64,000 nucleotides of DNA, from NCBI GenBank assembly GCA_030848705.1, contig CM061243.1:111314674-111378673 (forward strand), read 5' to 3'. This document shows positions 20,613 to 32,769 of the stretch, one piece after another; position 1 is the stretch's first letter; every line of letters begins with the position of its first letter. This DNA is from Heracleum sosnowskyi (lineage: Eukaryota > Streptophyta > Magnoliopsida > Apiales > Apiaceae). The notes under the pieces are model-generated. The model saw only the letters and a list, made by a program, of their open reading frames with translations, was not told where the DNA came from and did not search any database. The position numbers and the translations under genes are program-made.

Positions 20613-20879
20613 CCAAAGCTCAGGGGTGAATTTGTCATATTTGAAACTTCAGTGGAGAATTTGTCAATTTCTAAACTTCAGGGAAGAATTTGTGAACTAC
20701 TCAGAACTTGGGGTACTAAACTGCAGTTCGGCAGTTTAGTATCATTTGGCAACCAGATCGAAACATTCGACCTCGTTTGAGGGGTCTCTCTCGACCTCAT
20801 TTGAGGTCGACTGAAATGTATAAATTTTTTTTTTTTTTTTGTAAATATTATTGAATAATAATATTTATTTTACCCACTT
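20613..20879. other. Spacer between repeat arrays
   Basis: About 270 bp inside the gag-only element, with AATTTGTCA-type short repeats and a T run (20826-20840). No coding signal. Confidence 0.4.
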
Positions 20880-21756
20880 TTTTAAGGGTAGTTTCGACCT
20901 CGTTTTGATGTATTTTCGACCTCATTTTGAGGTATTTTAGACCTCATTTTGAGGTATTTTCGACCTCAATTTCGACCTCGAGCCCAGTAGTTTTCGACTT
21001 CATTTTCGACCTCGAGCCCAGTCGTTTTCGACCTCATTTTCGACCTCGAGCCCAGTCGTTTTCGACCTCATTTTCGACCTCGAGCCCAGTCGTTTTCGAC
21101 CTCGAAAGGTCACAGGTCGAAGCCTTCGACCTCGTTTTTCCGTGCTTTTTTGACCTCGATCGTTCGATCTCAAACCCAGTCTCCTTCGACCTCAATTTGA
21201 GGTATTTTAGACCTCATTTTTGAGGTATTTTAGACCCCAATTTGGTCCCAGGTCGAGCAATTTGACCTCATTTTTCTGTGTTTTTTCGACCTTGGTCGTT
21301 CGATCTCAAACCCGGTCTCCTTCGACCTCATTTTTGAGGTATTGTAGACCTCAATTTGAGGTATTTTAGACCTCATTTTTGAGGTATTTTAGACCTCAAT
21401 TTGGTCCCAGGTCGAGCAATTTGACCTCATTTTTCTGTGTTTTTTCGACCTCGGTCGTTCGATCTCAAACCCAGTCTCCTTCGACCTCATTTTTGAGGTA
21501 TTGTAGACCTCAATTTGAGGTATTTTAGACCTCATTTTTGAGGTATTTTAGACCTCAATTTGGTCCCAGGTCGAGCAATTTGACCTCATTTTTCTGTGTT
21601 TTTTCGACCTTAGTCGTTCGATCTCAAACCCGGTCTCCTTCGACCTCAATTTGAGGTATTTTAGACCTCATTTTTGAGGTATTTTAGACCTCAATTTGGT
21701 CCCAGGTCGAGCAATTTGACCTCATTTTTCTGTGTTTTTTCGACCTCGGTTGGCTC
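20880..21756. repeat. GACCTCA/TGAGGTC palindrome array with 159-bp higher-order unit
   Basis: Dozens of GACCTCA and TGAGGT words, often paired around TTT or TTTT to form small palindromes. From about 21240 they are organised in a 159-bp unit: GGTCCCAGGTCGAGCAATTT occurs at 21244, 21403, 21562 and 21698 (the last interval 136 bp, one 23-bp subunit missing). Open frames here are repeat artefacts. Confidence 0.85.
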
Positions 21757-22250
21757 CAACAACGCCAAACGTGGCTTATAGATACAAGAATTAACTTGAG
21801 TTCTAACACCTTAGACCTCATTTGAGGTTTCAACAACGCCAAACGTGGCTTATAGATACAAGAATTAACTTGAGTTCTGACACCTTAGACCTCATTTGAG
21901 GTTTCAACAACGCCAAACGTGGCTTACAGATACAAGAATTAACTTGAGTTCTGACACCTTAGACCTCATTTGAGGTTTCAACAACGCCAAACGTGGCTTA
22001 TAGATACAAGAACTAATCTTGAGTTCTGACACCTTAGACCTCATTTGAGGTTTCAACAACGCCAAACGTGGCTTATAGATACAAGAATTAACTTGAGTTC
22101 TAACACCTTAGACCTCATTTGAGGTTTCAACAACGCCAAACGTGGCTTACAGATACAAGAATTAACTTGAGTTCTGACACCTTAGACCTCATTTGAGGTT
22201 TCAACAACGCCAAACGTGGCTTATAGGTAGAGGACCTGATTTTGAGGTTC
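21757..22250. repeat. 74-bp tandem array, 7 copies
   Basis: CAACAACGCCAAACGTGGCT starts at 21757, 21831, 21905, 21979, 22054, 22128 and 22202 (six intervals of 74, 74, 74, 75, 74, 74 bp). Each unit also holds GACCTCATTTGAGGT, the palindrome of the neighbouring array, so the two arrays share a seed. Confidence 0.9.
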
Positions 22251-22870
22251 AACATCTTAATTTTCACATCGAGAGGTCTTCATGAACGAAGACAGACATA
22301 ATGTTTCACTTGTTTCTTTAATTTGAGCTTCCAGTATATCGAATCGAAGCTCGTTCTGAGCTCTACTTCCTCGAATTTTCAGGGGTTTCAACCCTTATAT
22401 TAACCTTCTTCCAATAGGCCTCTTTAGGCTTTTAGTTGAGCTTGTAACATAACTCTTTGATCCTTCGGGATCTTCTATCCATGCATGTTATTTATGCATA
22501 TTAAGTTTCTTCGTTCTTGCATTCACCTATATTTATTTAGCTTTTCTTTTGTAAGGCAATTCCTAGTACTTGGCCTCTTGAATGGGCTGGCATTTTGATC
22601 AAGTGATATTGGTACAACTTGTTCTTTAGTAGAACAATAAGGAAATACTCAAACAAAGATAAGTAATAAAATAGTGAATGAGAACTTGAAATATTTCCTT
22701 TGAAAAAGAGGGTTCGACCCTTACATAGTGCTTTACTTCCTACTAAGAGCTTAAGAGCTCAGAATGGTTTCGTCGACCTTATTGCTACTTGTACTATTAG
22801 TGGATCCCTTAAGGAAACACTTAAACATAATAAACTTTTTAAATTTGAGGCATGCCAAGTTTTTGGCACC
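22251..22870. other. Noncoding internal sequence of the gag-only element
   Basis: About 620 bp between the arrays and the gag-protease stop. The place where RT would begin is empty of homologous sequence. No gene seen. Confidence 0.5.
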
Positions 22871-25402
22871 TCAGCCCTTCAAGGGTTCAGGCAACAATGC
22901 TCCAATGTAAGTGACTTTGTCTGGTTCTCCCGGGATTAGGGGAATAGGATTTAGATCCTCGGCTGGCTTTCCCCTTCTTTCTTCATCGTCTTTTGAATTC
23001 ATAACCTCGATTGGGAGAACCTGCCCCCCGAATCCATCAGGCCTTAACGCGGCTACATAGCAATTCCTAGCCATCTTTTGATCTCCTTGTTCTTCACCAA
23101 CCCCGTTCCTTGTTGGGAACTTGATTTTCAAATGGTAAGTTGAGGCAACAGCCTTGAATGCATGAAGGCATGTCCTACCAAGGATTGCATTATAAGTCGA
23201 GGTTGCCTTTATCACCACGAAGTTCAGCATTTGAGTTGCTGTTTGTGAACCTTGCCCTATTGTCATAGGGAGCTGAATAGTTCCCTGTACTTTGGATTCA
23301 ACCCCATTGAACCCATATATGGGCATGTTTGAAGGAGTCAGTTGTGAATCGGTGTATCCCATCTTGATGAAGGCGTCATGGAACAAGATGTCCACGGAAG
23401 CTCCATTATCTACCAGAACCCTCTTAGTTTTAGAGTTGCCTATTACAGGTATAATGACCAACGGGTCGTCATGGGGGAACTTCACCCCTTCAAGATCAGA
23501 ATCATCAAAGCTAATAGCCACTTCTGCCCTGGCACATTTCGGTGCTTCTCCTACAACAGTCATTATCTCTCGGGCATAAGCTTTCCTTGAGTTTCGGGAG
23601 GACCCAGCAGCAGTCGGTCCTCCAAATATCATGTTGATGACAGGCCCTCGGGGCTTAGGAGTACGATCTTGGTCGTTGTCCCTCCTATCGTAGTCTTTCC
23701 TTTCATAGTTTCCTTGTTGATTTCCTCGATTCCCATCCTTAGTGAACTTATCGAGTTTTCCTCTTCGGATTAAGAACTCGATCTCATCTTTCAGTTGTCT
23801 ACAATCGTCGGTGTCATGACCAACTTCTTTATGGAAACGGTAGAATTGATTCTTGTTTCGTTTCTCCAAGTCGGATCTTAGCGGCTTTGGCCATCGAAGA
23901 TCTTCTTCCTTCTCAATTTCCATCAGAATTTGACTTCTTGAGGTGTTCAACCTTGCATATTCATTGAACCTGGGTCCGAAGTTGTTCCTTTTAGGTGGAG
24001 AGTCAGAATCTTTCGTTGTCCTGGGATATTTGTCCCTAGCGTCTTACTCTTGAGTCTCCTTTCTCTTTTTTCCGTTTTCACTTCCCTCAACAATGGGTTC
24101 ATACTTTCTCATGCTTTCTTCAGCCTTGATATACTTTCCGGCTCTATCTTGTAGTAACAACATGTTTTCGGGGGGATGTTTAGCCAAAGACCTCCTGAAG
24201 TGGTCATCGGTAGTTCCTTGCTGTAGGGCTATCATAGCCACTTTATCTTCCAAATCTGGGACTTTTATAGCCTCCTTAGTGAATCTACTCAAGTATTCTC
24301 TCAAGGTTTCATTCTTGCCTTGTCGAATCTCCATAAGAGATGCAGAACTTTTCTCATGTATCTTCCCACTAACAAATTGATTGATGAATGCCTTACTCAG
24401 CTCTTTGAAGGATCCAATAGAATTGGGCGGAAGGCGACTATACCAACGTTGAGCCATGCCCGCTAGGGTTTGTGGAAACGCCCTACACTTCACAGCGTCA
24501 TTGGCAGGCTGCAACAGCAGTGCATTTGAGAAGGTCCTTACATGATTTGCGGGATCTCCCGTTCCATCATAGGCTTTGATCGAAGGCATCTTAAACTTTC
24601 TGGATATAGCCGTTTTCATGATGTCTTGAGTAAACGGTGGTGTAGGATCATCAGGATCTCCTAGGGGCAACAGAATACTAGGATCACCCCTTGGGGCTTC
24701 AGCCCTCTTGGTCCTTCTTGGTGGATCCAAGTTGATTATCGGGATTCCTTCAGTCGTTCGGCCCCGAGATTGAGCGGCCTCTTCTTCAGCATGGAGTTTT
24801 TTGAGCCTTGCAGTCTCTGCCTCATGGGCTGCAAGTTTCTCCCTAGTAGGTTGGGGTGGCTCCCGATTTGTCTGGGAAGAACGTCTCCTTCTTGGGGCGA
24901 CATCCTCCCCAGTTGTATAACCCTCATCCTCGGTGTATGGGCCAGAGTAATCTTGAATGAGAGGGGTCTGACGAGTTTGTTGATTTTGGGGTCCCAGACC
25001 TTGAATATAAGGGGGCACATATGCCTCATGGTAGATTGGATTAGTTCCACTACCGCCCGTCATGGGTCGAGGGGGCATGCCATAGCTTGGAATCCCCAAA
25101 GTCTGATTCGCGTATTGAGGGAGATCAGTAGTATGGAGTTGAAGGCTTCTCGGGGCATTCATGAGCAGCGGGGAGGTCGTGATTGGTTGCTGGTGAACGG
25201 TCTCTTGTGGATTAGATCCATGAATGACCATCTGCAGGGGATTCGTCCCTTCAACCGAAATCGGGATTTCCGGTCCTTGAGTGTTGGTGGGGATATTCGC
25301 CCCTTGTGTGTCAATAGTTGGCGGTGGCCGATCAGCCTCAGAGGTGATAGGACGATCCTCAGGAGTTTGATTATCCTGAGCTGTTCTTCGTGTGTTTGCC
25401 AT
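22871..25402 (-). pseudogene. gag: Gypsy Gag-protease polyprotein, one in-frame stop
   Basis: One frame of 844 codons from ATG 25402, broken by TAA at 24044-24046. Residues 1-230 are low complexity (Pro/Thr/Gln). The capsid-like Gag domain follows (KFKMPSIKAYDGTGDPANHV ... AQRWYSRLPPNSI ... LREYLSRFTKEA). After the stop comes a histidine-cysteine motif (FYRFHKEVGHDTDDCRQLK), then the retropepsin motif VDNGASVDILF, with DNG in place of DTG or DSG as is usual in Tat elements. The frame ends in LLPEPLKG, where autonomous relatives would continue to RT. Gag would package element RNA; the stop prevents protease production unless read through. Confidence 0.85.
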
Positions 25403-25415
25403 GGTTGATGTTGTC

Positions 25416-25435
25416 TTCCCACAGACGGCACCAAA
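25416..25435 (-). other. Primer-binding site region of the gag-only element
   Basis: On the minus strand the LTR end is followed directly by TTTGGTGCCGTCTGTGGGAA. Position and TGG start suit a primer-binding site, but it is not the tRNA-Met type and I cannot name the tRNA. Confidence 0.6.
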
Positions 25436-25950
25436 TGTTATGGATTAAAAAACGTACTTTGTGAATTTAATGAGCTTCGAGCTTTAATGGCTGCACTCGT
25501 GTTTCCGGACTAAATTGGTCCTCACAAGATGCCTACGTATCTCAATTAATGTTGAGAATCAAGCCAAAGACGTAGTTCTGATTGTAGGATCAGGGACCTT
25601 ATATAGGCGTCTAGAGCCTAGTATTTATGGTATGTTTAGGAGTCTTAGCGAATAAGTCTCCTTTTTGATATTAGATAAGCATTGTATTGCTTGCAGGATA
25701 AGTCTTTTCCTTGTCGATAAAGGCTATGACTCATTAATTGCCTTTAATTGGGATTCTGGATCCTTCTTTGACTAATTTGCCATAATTTGGACTCTTTTTA
25801 TGAGCTGTATATTTTCCATATTCATTAATTACGAAATTAATGAATAATCAGGGTTTCGGGCCTTGAATATTGGGCCGTGTTCTTGGACCAATTCGGGTCT
25901 AATTAATATGTCATTAATTATATTTTTAGGGTTATTTTTAGCCTATATCA
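25436..25950 (-). repeat. 5' LTR of the gag-only gypsy element
   Basis: 515 bp, TGTTATGGATT to GCCTATATCA on the plus strand; about 98-99% identical by eye to 19153-19667, implying a fairly recent insertion. Confidence 0.88.
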
Positions 25951-26824
25951 ATGTAGGTACATGAAAATTCCTAAAATATTAGGAATAATTATTAAAAATA
26001 CATGTAGGTACATGAAAATTCCTAAAATATTAGGAATAATTATTAAAAATACCCGTGGGTACATGGAAATTCCTTAAATATTAGGAATATTTCATATAAA
26101 TGTCAAATTAGCCTCGAATAAGGCAAAAATCGTCATAAATGTGTAGGTCGCTCCACACTTTGCAATAAGGCGATACTTGTGTAACACTAGTGTAACACTA
26201 GTGTAAATAAAGTCCTAGGTAAATGATAAAAAGACCCTGAATCTAGAAAATGGTCAATATAATTTCTACGAAAGCTTGAAAAGTTTTCCTAGAAATTGGG
26301 GGGCAAATGATATGGGCTAAAAATAACCTTAGATGTGTAATTAATGATATATTAATTAGACCTAGATTGGTCCAAGAATACGGCCCAATAAACAAGGCCC
26401 GAAACCCTGATTATTTATTAATTTCGTAATTAATAAATAGGGAAAATATACAGCTCATGAAAAGAGTCCAAAATATGGTAAATTTATCAAAGAAGGATCC
26501 AGAATTCCAATTAATGAGTCATAACCTTTATCAACAAGGAAAAGACTTCTCCAGCAAGAAATACGATGTTTATCCATTATCAATAAGGGGACTTATTCGC
26601 TAAGTCTCTTAAACATACCATAAATACGAGGCTCCAGACGCCTATATAAAGGACCTGATCCTACAATCAGAACTACGTCTTTGGCTTGATTCTCAGCATT
26701 AATTGAGATACGTAGGCATCTTGTGAGGACTGATTTAGTCTCGAAACACAAGTGTAGCCATTAAAGCTCGAAAGCTCATAAATCCTAGCAATTAATATAC
26801 AAGCACGTTTTTTAATCCATAACA
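25951..26824 (+). mobile_element. Older gypsy relative, 3' end and LTR
   Basis: Resumes the 51-bp repeats (25951-26090), then about 215 bp that match 19668-19870 inverted, a polypurine tract AAATTGGGGGGCAAA (26293-26307) and a 517-bp LTR (26308-26824, TGATATGGGC to CCATAACA). Its LTR is clearly more diverged from the inserted element's LTRs than those are from each other. Its 5' part is missing to the left of about 19043. Confidence 0.8.
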
Positions 26825-27589
26825 ATTCAGCTTGGTGCTCTCTTCACATTTTTCTATGCTACTCCATACAGTATTATATACATCAACTGTATGTTACAAA
26901 AAAAACCTACAACATAATAAAATATTATATTTTTGGTTCTGCTTGTTCACATGCTCGACTCAGAAACTATCCTATTCGGGAAATGCCTTGGCTGGCATCA
27001 CAGATAAACTTGTATAGTCCCAAATGGTGCTTTCTGAGTGAATGTGCTTCTCTCTTCAAGAATTACTAAGTCCATGCAATTGACCTAGCTTCCAAGCCCA
27101 TGTGACATCTGCATAAAAGAGACCTTTCCTTGGTTACCCGACTGTCAAGCCATTATCAGCTGAGATAAGTGAACATGTAGTATTGCATTTAGGTCTTCAT
27201 ACTTGTCAAGCTTTTCCTTTGCGTCCAGTTAGAAGGTAAATTTCTAGGTAGCTGATTTAACTCTTATTTATCCATCGAGACATAGAAGATAATAGATGAC
27301 TTCGCATTTCATCTATAGGAATTTGAGCCTTCAAATATTTATAGTTTGACTCCCTATCCCATACATCTTTTGCGTCATTATCCTCCATCTTTTAGTCATG
27401 GGTGTGTAATGATGATCTCTGAGATTGTCCTCCATTCAACCCGTTAAATAAAGAAGATTCCAAAAGATTTCTTTACATAGATTTGTTTTTCATGTTGAAA
27501 AAGATGAATATCAATAGGTGTATTAATTCTTTATCCGTAGACTACTATTCTACTTCAATTATCCATAGAAAGGTAACCTCAGAATATCA
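26825..27589. other. Unassigned sequence
   Basis: About 765 bp without a credible gene or recognisable repeat. A 61-codon frame at 26832-27017 has no features. Words such as ATCCATAGA begin to appear near its right end. Confidence 0.4.
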
Positions 27590-27960
27590 GTAGAAGTAAT
27601 ATCCCTAAACTGTATCCATAGATAGGACATGACATTCTTCACTGCATCCATAGATAGACCATGACCTCCTTAGCTACATCCATAGATAAAACATGACATC
27701 CTTAGTTGTATCTGTAGATCGACTTTCTTCAGCTTTTATCCGTAGATATGATGTCCTTAGCTTTTATCCGTAGATGAGATAAGATGTTCTCAACTTTTAT
27801 CCGTAGATGCGATAAGATGTCCTCAGCTTCTATCCGTCGATGACATTTGATGTTTTCAGCTTCTATCCGTAGATGAAATAAGATTTCCATAGCTTTATCC
27901 GTAGAACAGATACACTTGGCTTCATCCTTAGATAAAACATCTTGTCATCGTTATTGACTC
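27590..27960. repeat. Degenerate ~40-bp repeat with ATCCGTAGAT core
   Basis: About ten imperfect units of the type CAGCTTCTATCCGTAGATGA, 36-42 bp apart, with ATCCATAG variants at the left and ATCCGTAG at the right. No coding frame. Origin unknown. Confidence 0.7.
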
Positions 27961-28213
27961 ACCATTACTGAGTTGTTTAGGCAGGCTTACCACTGAAACA
28001 CTTGGTGCTTGATTAGATGTCTGTTGGCTTGGTTCCGAATTGCTACCTAACTTGATGACAGGGTATTTTCCATACATTTGATGTGGCTTTTAGACCTTGG
28101 ATACATAAAATGTCTTCTAGTTAGCTTCCTGATTATCAGCTTCTGTGAACTAGCTTTCTGACAATCAGCTTCAATATCATGATCAAATTCTTGTCTTGAG
28201 TATTTTGTTATCA

Positions 28214-28891
28214 TCATTCCAAATGTAACCCTAACACTTTGGTTAGGACTGGGGCTGAGACCAAGTAATTCTTGATTCCTTCAAATGCTTCTTGACACTC
28301 CGGCGTCCAAGTTAGGCACTTAGAATTTTTTGCTCCCTTTAAAACTTCAAAGAAGGGTAGACAACGCTCAACAAGCTTGGAGATGAATCTTCTAAGAGCG
28401 GCAAGGCGCCCTGTAAGTTTTTGGATCTCCTTTTGAGTTCTAGGAGCCCTCATTTCTAGGATTGCCTTGATTTTATCTGGGTTGGCTTCAATTCCCCTGC
28501 TGCTAACAAGGAAACCAAGGAACTTTCCCGCGCTAAGTCCAAATGTGCATTTTGACGGGTTGAGTTTCATCTTGCATGCTCGTAGGTTCTCAAAACATTT
28601 TTTAAGATCTTCAAGGTGTGTTTCAGCAAATAGTGACTTGACGATCATGTCATCTACGTAGACCTCCATGTTTCGGCCTAGTTGGCCTTTGAAAATTTTG
28701 TTCATAATCCTTTGGTAAGTTGCTCTTGCGTTTACAAGTCCGAAAGTATGCTTTAAAAAATTCGTGTGAACCAAGATCTTTAATTCATGGTTTTTATTTG
28801 TCCTCACGGGAGGAAGAGCGATTTTCCTTTTAATTCTGCACGGTATTGTGATTTTGTTAAGGAAAATTATGGTGCATATTTTCATGTACAC
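28214..28891 (-). pseudogene. pol: Truncated Ty3/gypsy reverse transcriptase fragment
   Basis: A 225-codon frame; its first 55 or so residues are not RT-like, and the rest matches the second half of a gypsy RT: FGLVNARATYQRIMNKIF, the catalytic YVDDMIVKS (Asp-Asp present), CTFGLSAGKFLGF and the start of the RNase H linker (LTWTPECQEAFEGIKNYL). It lacks the N-terminal RT motifs, RNase H core and integrase. The Tat-type wording suggests a relative of the gag-only element at 19153-25950, whose missing enzymes such an element would supply. No LTR is found with it. Confidence 0.8.
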
Positions 28892-30414
28892 ATTGAAAAT
28901 TGGTTTATCATTTAGATCTATTTATATAAAACCAATGTGATAATAGCACCTTATTTAGAAATTTACCAATTACCAATCTTCACAAAAGGTGGCCATTAAT
29001 ATTGCCATTAATATTGTTCTTAAAACATCATTCACAGTATTATCAAAAGTCGGTGAGAGTGAAAATAAAATTTTAATACCACTATATATTTAATGACTCA
29101 TTTTTATTTGAGATTTTAATATATATTTTTAATTTTTTATCTTGTTTTTAATCGAATTCAATTCTCATAATCGAAATGTCACATAAATTACACACAATTT
29201 ACAGAAGTAAACCAAAATGGCCAGTGATCAGTAAGCCCAAAATATCTTTATTTGCCTGTCTGACCGACCATGTGCCTAAATTTGATGCCCCTTTTTCAAC
29301 CAAATCGTATGCAAGTATGGGCCTGTACGTGGTCGATAAAATGAATATTCCGAATGGGCCAAAAGAATTTATTCCGAATGACCTTTAGATTTTGCCTCGG
29401 TCCAAGAGTTTCCTCTTACATATTTTGGCCCTGTTTGGTATGTCTCTGATAAGTCACTTCGAAAAATGTATATATTTTCCAATCTAAGAGTATCTTCTTC
29501 GATGGGGAAAAAATTGTTAGTTAAAATTTTATGTGAAATGTTATAAATAAGATTTATGGAATGTTCCGGGCGTGTAATTGAGTTGGTGAGAGCATTGATT
29601 ATTGATCAAAATATTCAAGGTTTGATTTTTGGGGCGTGAAAATTTTTCACGCACTCCAGCTTGAACGACCACCACTGTGGTCTTGTCGCTATGTTAATTC
29701 GATTTATATATCATGTGTTGAGTCCGAGGCGGTTTGGCGTGATACCGGTTGGGGTGTCCAGAAAATACATTTTTTAACCAAAAATTTTGGGAACCTTCAC
29801 CTGATACCTAGCATTACTCTTAAAAAACACTCTAGACACATAATTAACATTAGGATAATCAAGTAAGATGAGACAGCTTAAGTGATAAGAGTTTATTTCT
29901 TGTTATCTTAGGTGATGTGTTTGATTCTCTATGTAACATATACTCATTATAAGGTATGTAAGTCTTAATATTTAAAAAAAACATTAAACTCCTCATCTTA
30001 ACTATCAAAAAAAAATCTAGACTCGTTAATAAAGTAGGCTCAAAGATAAATGTCCCAGACACTAAGTATATAATAAATTTGGAATTAATATTAGGGTTAA
30101 TAAAACATATTTTTAAATGTGTTTAGATTGAAAGTTATGTGCCTCCATACACCCATTTCCTATAATAAATCAACTTTGCACATGGAAGCTTCTAAAATTT
30201 CTTCTAAGAATTTAATTTCTCCTTACCTAATTTAAACAAAGTCAGAGGATCTCAACATATGTATAAAGCCCCTACCCCTTTATATTAAAAATTATTTAAT
30301 TTTGGCCTGATTCTCTACCTATTAAATATATGTAAAAATTTTATGTGGATAAATTTTAAAACTCGAAACATATTGTAATAACCCAAATTTGTGTACGTAT
30401 AAAAGACCTTGATG
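28892..30414. other. Unassigned sequence between nests
   Basis: About 1.5 kb of AT-rich DNA. The longest frames (29176-29388, 29636-29866) are short, without domains or codon signal. It may be the only host DNA left in the window apart from short joints. Confidence 0.4.
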
Positions 30415-31441
30415 AATAGTGTAACACCCCCAGATCCGGGGTCAGGAATCTGGGTTGTCACGCTCCATCAATTATACAATACTTGCATTACTTACAACAT
30501 TCTAATAATACAACTCCAAAGACCTCAATCACTTACGCACACACACACAAGTTATGGCCTTGGAAATGAGCAACAACAAGTAACACTTGTTATTACAAAC
30601 CAAATGTACTATCCATGATCTCATCTATTATTTACAACCTCTACATGAAGTTACAATAATAGATCTCACAATTCTATACAAGGTTTAATAATACAAACCT
30701 AATCGAAAACAACTCTTACAAAATCAAGTTGCAACTATTCTGCTAACTCCGGCAGTATTCATCTTACTGAACTAACTCAAGGGTGGTCTCTCCATTCCCT
30801 TTCAGGTAGATAATCCATATAGGACCCCTATTTAAAAAAACTACTAGGGGTCGACCCCCAAAATAGTATACCGTTCAAAATACCGTATGACTTATAATCA
30901 TACTCAATTACTTTTCGTAATTCATTTAGGAATCCTTGGTATCGATATAATGAACCAAGATTCAACACATATCTTTTAAAATAGATATCAAATAATGGAA
31001 TCAAGGCTTAAAGCCTATCCATTGATTCAAAATACTATACAGTTCAACATACTGCATCTCTTAAATATCTTCTCAACATATATACACATATATCTGTTTA
31101 GATATCTCATACGGTTCAAAATACTGTAAACTATCAGTAATGAACACCTTTGAAACTCCGTTCATATACAGAATGATATGTTTAAACATTCTTTTCGTCA
31201 AAACATGCCATACAGTACAACTACTGTATGAGGAACATCATTACTCGTCACTGCCACATTATCAGTAACTCAGCACCTAGGCTTTCCTTACAATGTGCAG
31301 CACAACTCCAATTGGAGGGAAGGGAATATACTGGAACCACGATACACGGTGATCAGCCGTTGTATCGTAACGTAACTTTTCTAGTAGTAGAAGGACGACT
31401 TCCTATTCGGTTATCACCCTGGCCGCATCTGGGCCCTTCAT

Positions 31442-31558
31442 GCTATACTGGCACCTATTTCATTACCGAGCATGGAGTCGTACCATACTGGCACCTATTT
31501 CATTGCCGAGTACGACCTCGTACCATACTGGCACCTATTTCAATGCCGAGCACGAGTT
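31442..31558. repeat. 40-bp tandem repeat, 3 copies, in solo LTR
   Basis: CATACTGGCACCTATTTCA recurs at exact 40-bp steps (units near 31442, 31482, 31522). A 110-codon frame over this stretch is a repeat artefact. Confidence 0.8.
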
Positions 31559-32044
31559 AATTCCAGTCCCCAGATGAAAATCAACGTTACGGGAAACGGA
31601 AGTTAATCCTGTTTCCCCCAAGTACAATTACTTGTCAAAAACTTTGTAACCGTTCAGAATTCCTTACTCCAAAGTGTTTGAAGGGAGTAAGTCACAGAGT
31701 GGGTTGACATTAGTCAACTAAACTACCGATGATTACCATGTATTTTGAAATCATGACCAGGGAGTTTATTAAAATATTCTGAGTTTAGCAAATTTGAAAT
31801 ACTTTACTTGAATAGGGGAGCCATCCCCAGTTATAGTTATTCTAGAGGAACAGTGGAAGTAAAACTCTGTCCTCGACTTCTTGAACTAGATTCCCAAATT
31901 TTCGATGAGTTGGAAAACACTATTCGCATTTAATTACCTTTAAATATCTTAAGATAATAGTTGGGAATCTATATTTTAATATCTTTTCTGAAAATCAGAA
32001 ATTTATATTTTTGTGTAAATAGTAGAACCTTTAATCATATAATA

Positions 32045-32430
32045 AGGTTCTATGATTTTTAAATCATATTTGGAATACTTAATAAATACCCAAATAATAA
32101 ATATTAAATTATTATTCAATAATAATCCACTTAAGTGAATATTCAAAATAATATTCACTTAATTAAATAATATTCAAATAATAAGTATTGAATTATTATT
32201 CAATATAAAACACTTAAGTGAATATTCAAATTAATATTCACTTAATTAAATAATCTTCAAATAATAAGTATTGAATTATTATTCAATATAAAACACTTAA
32301 GTGAATATTCAAATTAATATTCACTTAATTAAATAATATTCAAATAATGTGTATTGAATTATTATTCAATATAAAACACTTAAGTGAATATTCAAATTAA
32401 TATTCACTTAATTAAATAATATTCAAATAA
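32045..32430. repeat. 83-bp AT-rich tandem repeat, 4 copies, in solo LTR
   Basis: CACTTAAGTGAATATTCAA recurs at 32128, 32211, 32294 and 32377 (exact 83-bp steps). Each unit contains GTGAATATT...AATATTCAC, so it can fold into hairpins. Confidence 0.88.
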
Positions 32431-32769
32431 TATTTATTATAATATTATTTAAATATCTCACATTAAATATCCAATAATATATAGATATTGGAATATTTAA
32501 TCAATCTTTAAAATATAACTGTCCCTGGAACCCTCCAGCTTCTGACAGTATGATCAAAACAAAATAATAATTTAACTCCCGGTCTAAGTTTTAAAACTAT
32601 CATACAAGTACTCTATACTTAGAGTCTTTAACCTTTAACCTTGGTTTATATCTAGTATTTACCTAGTATATAAACCTTATATCTTATACAGCTTTTTATT
32701 AAAAGCGAAAACAGTTTATAAGTCATTTCACAGCATTAAAACAGAATATTTATCATAATCACAACATAT

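Larger units (their letters stand above)
19153..25950 (-). mobile_element. Non-autonomous gypsy element with gag-protease only
   Basis: A complete 6798-bp element bounded by 515-bp LTRs (19153-19667 and 25436-25950; about 7 differences seen) with target duplication ATGTA (19148-19152 and 25951-25955). It encodes Gag and a retropepsin-like domain but no RT, RNase H or integrase. The rest of the internal domain is tandem repeats. This matches the class of terminal-repeat elements that keep only gag. It would rely on a relative for reverse transcription and integration. The Gag and protease motifs suggest the Tat lineage of Ty3/gypsy. Confidence 0.88.

Noticed and set aside
24770..25408. A 212-codon plus-strand frame
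   Set aside because: It is the antisense shadow of the Gag frame, which has clear Gag motifs.
28892..30414. Possible host exons in the non-repetitive gap
   Set aside because: No frame over 80 codons, no domain and no consistent splice pattern could be supported.
31228..31560. A 110-codon frame in the solo LTR
   Set aside because: It spans a 40-bp tandem repeat and has no domain or codon signal.
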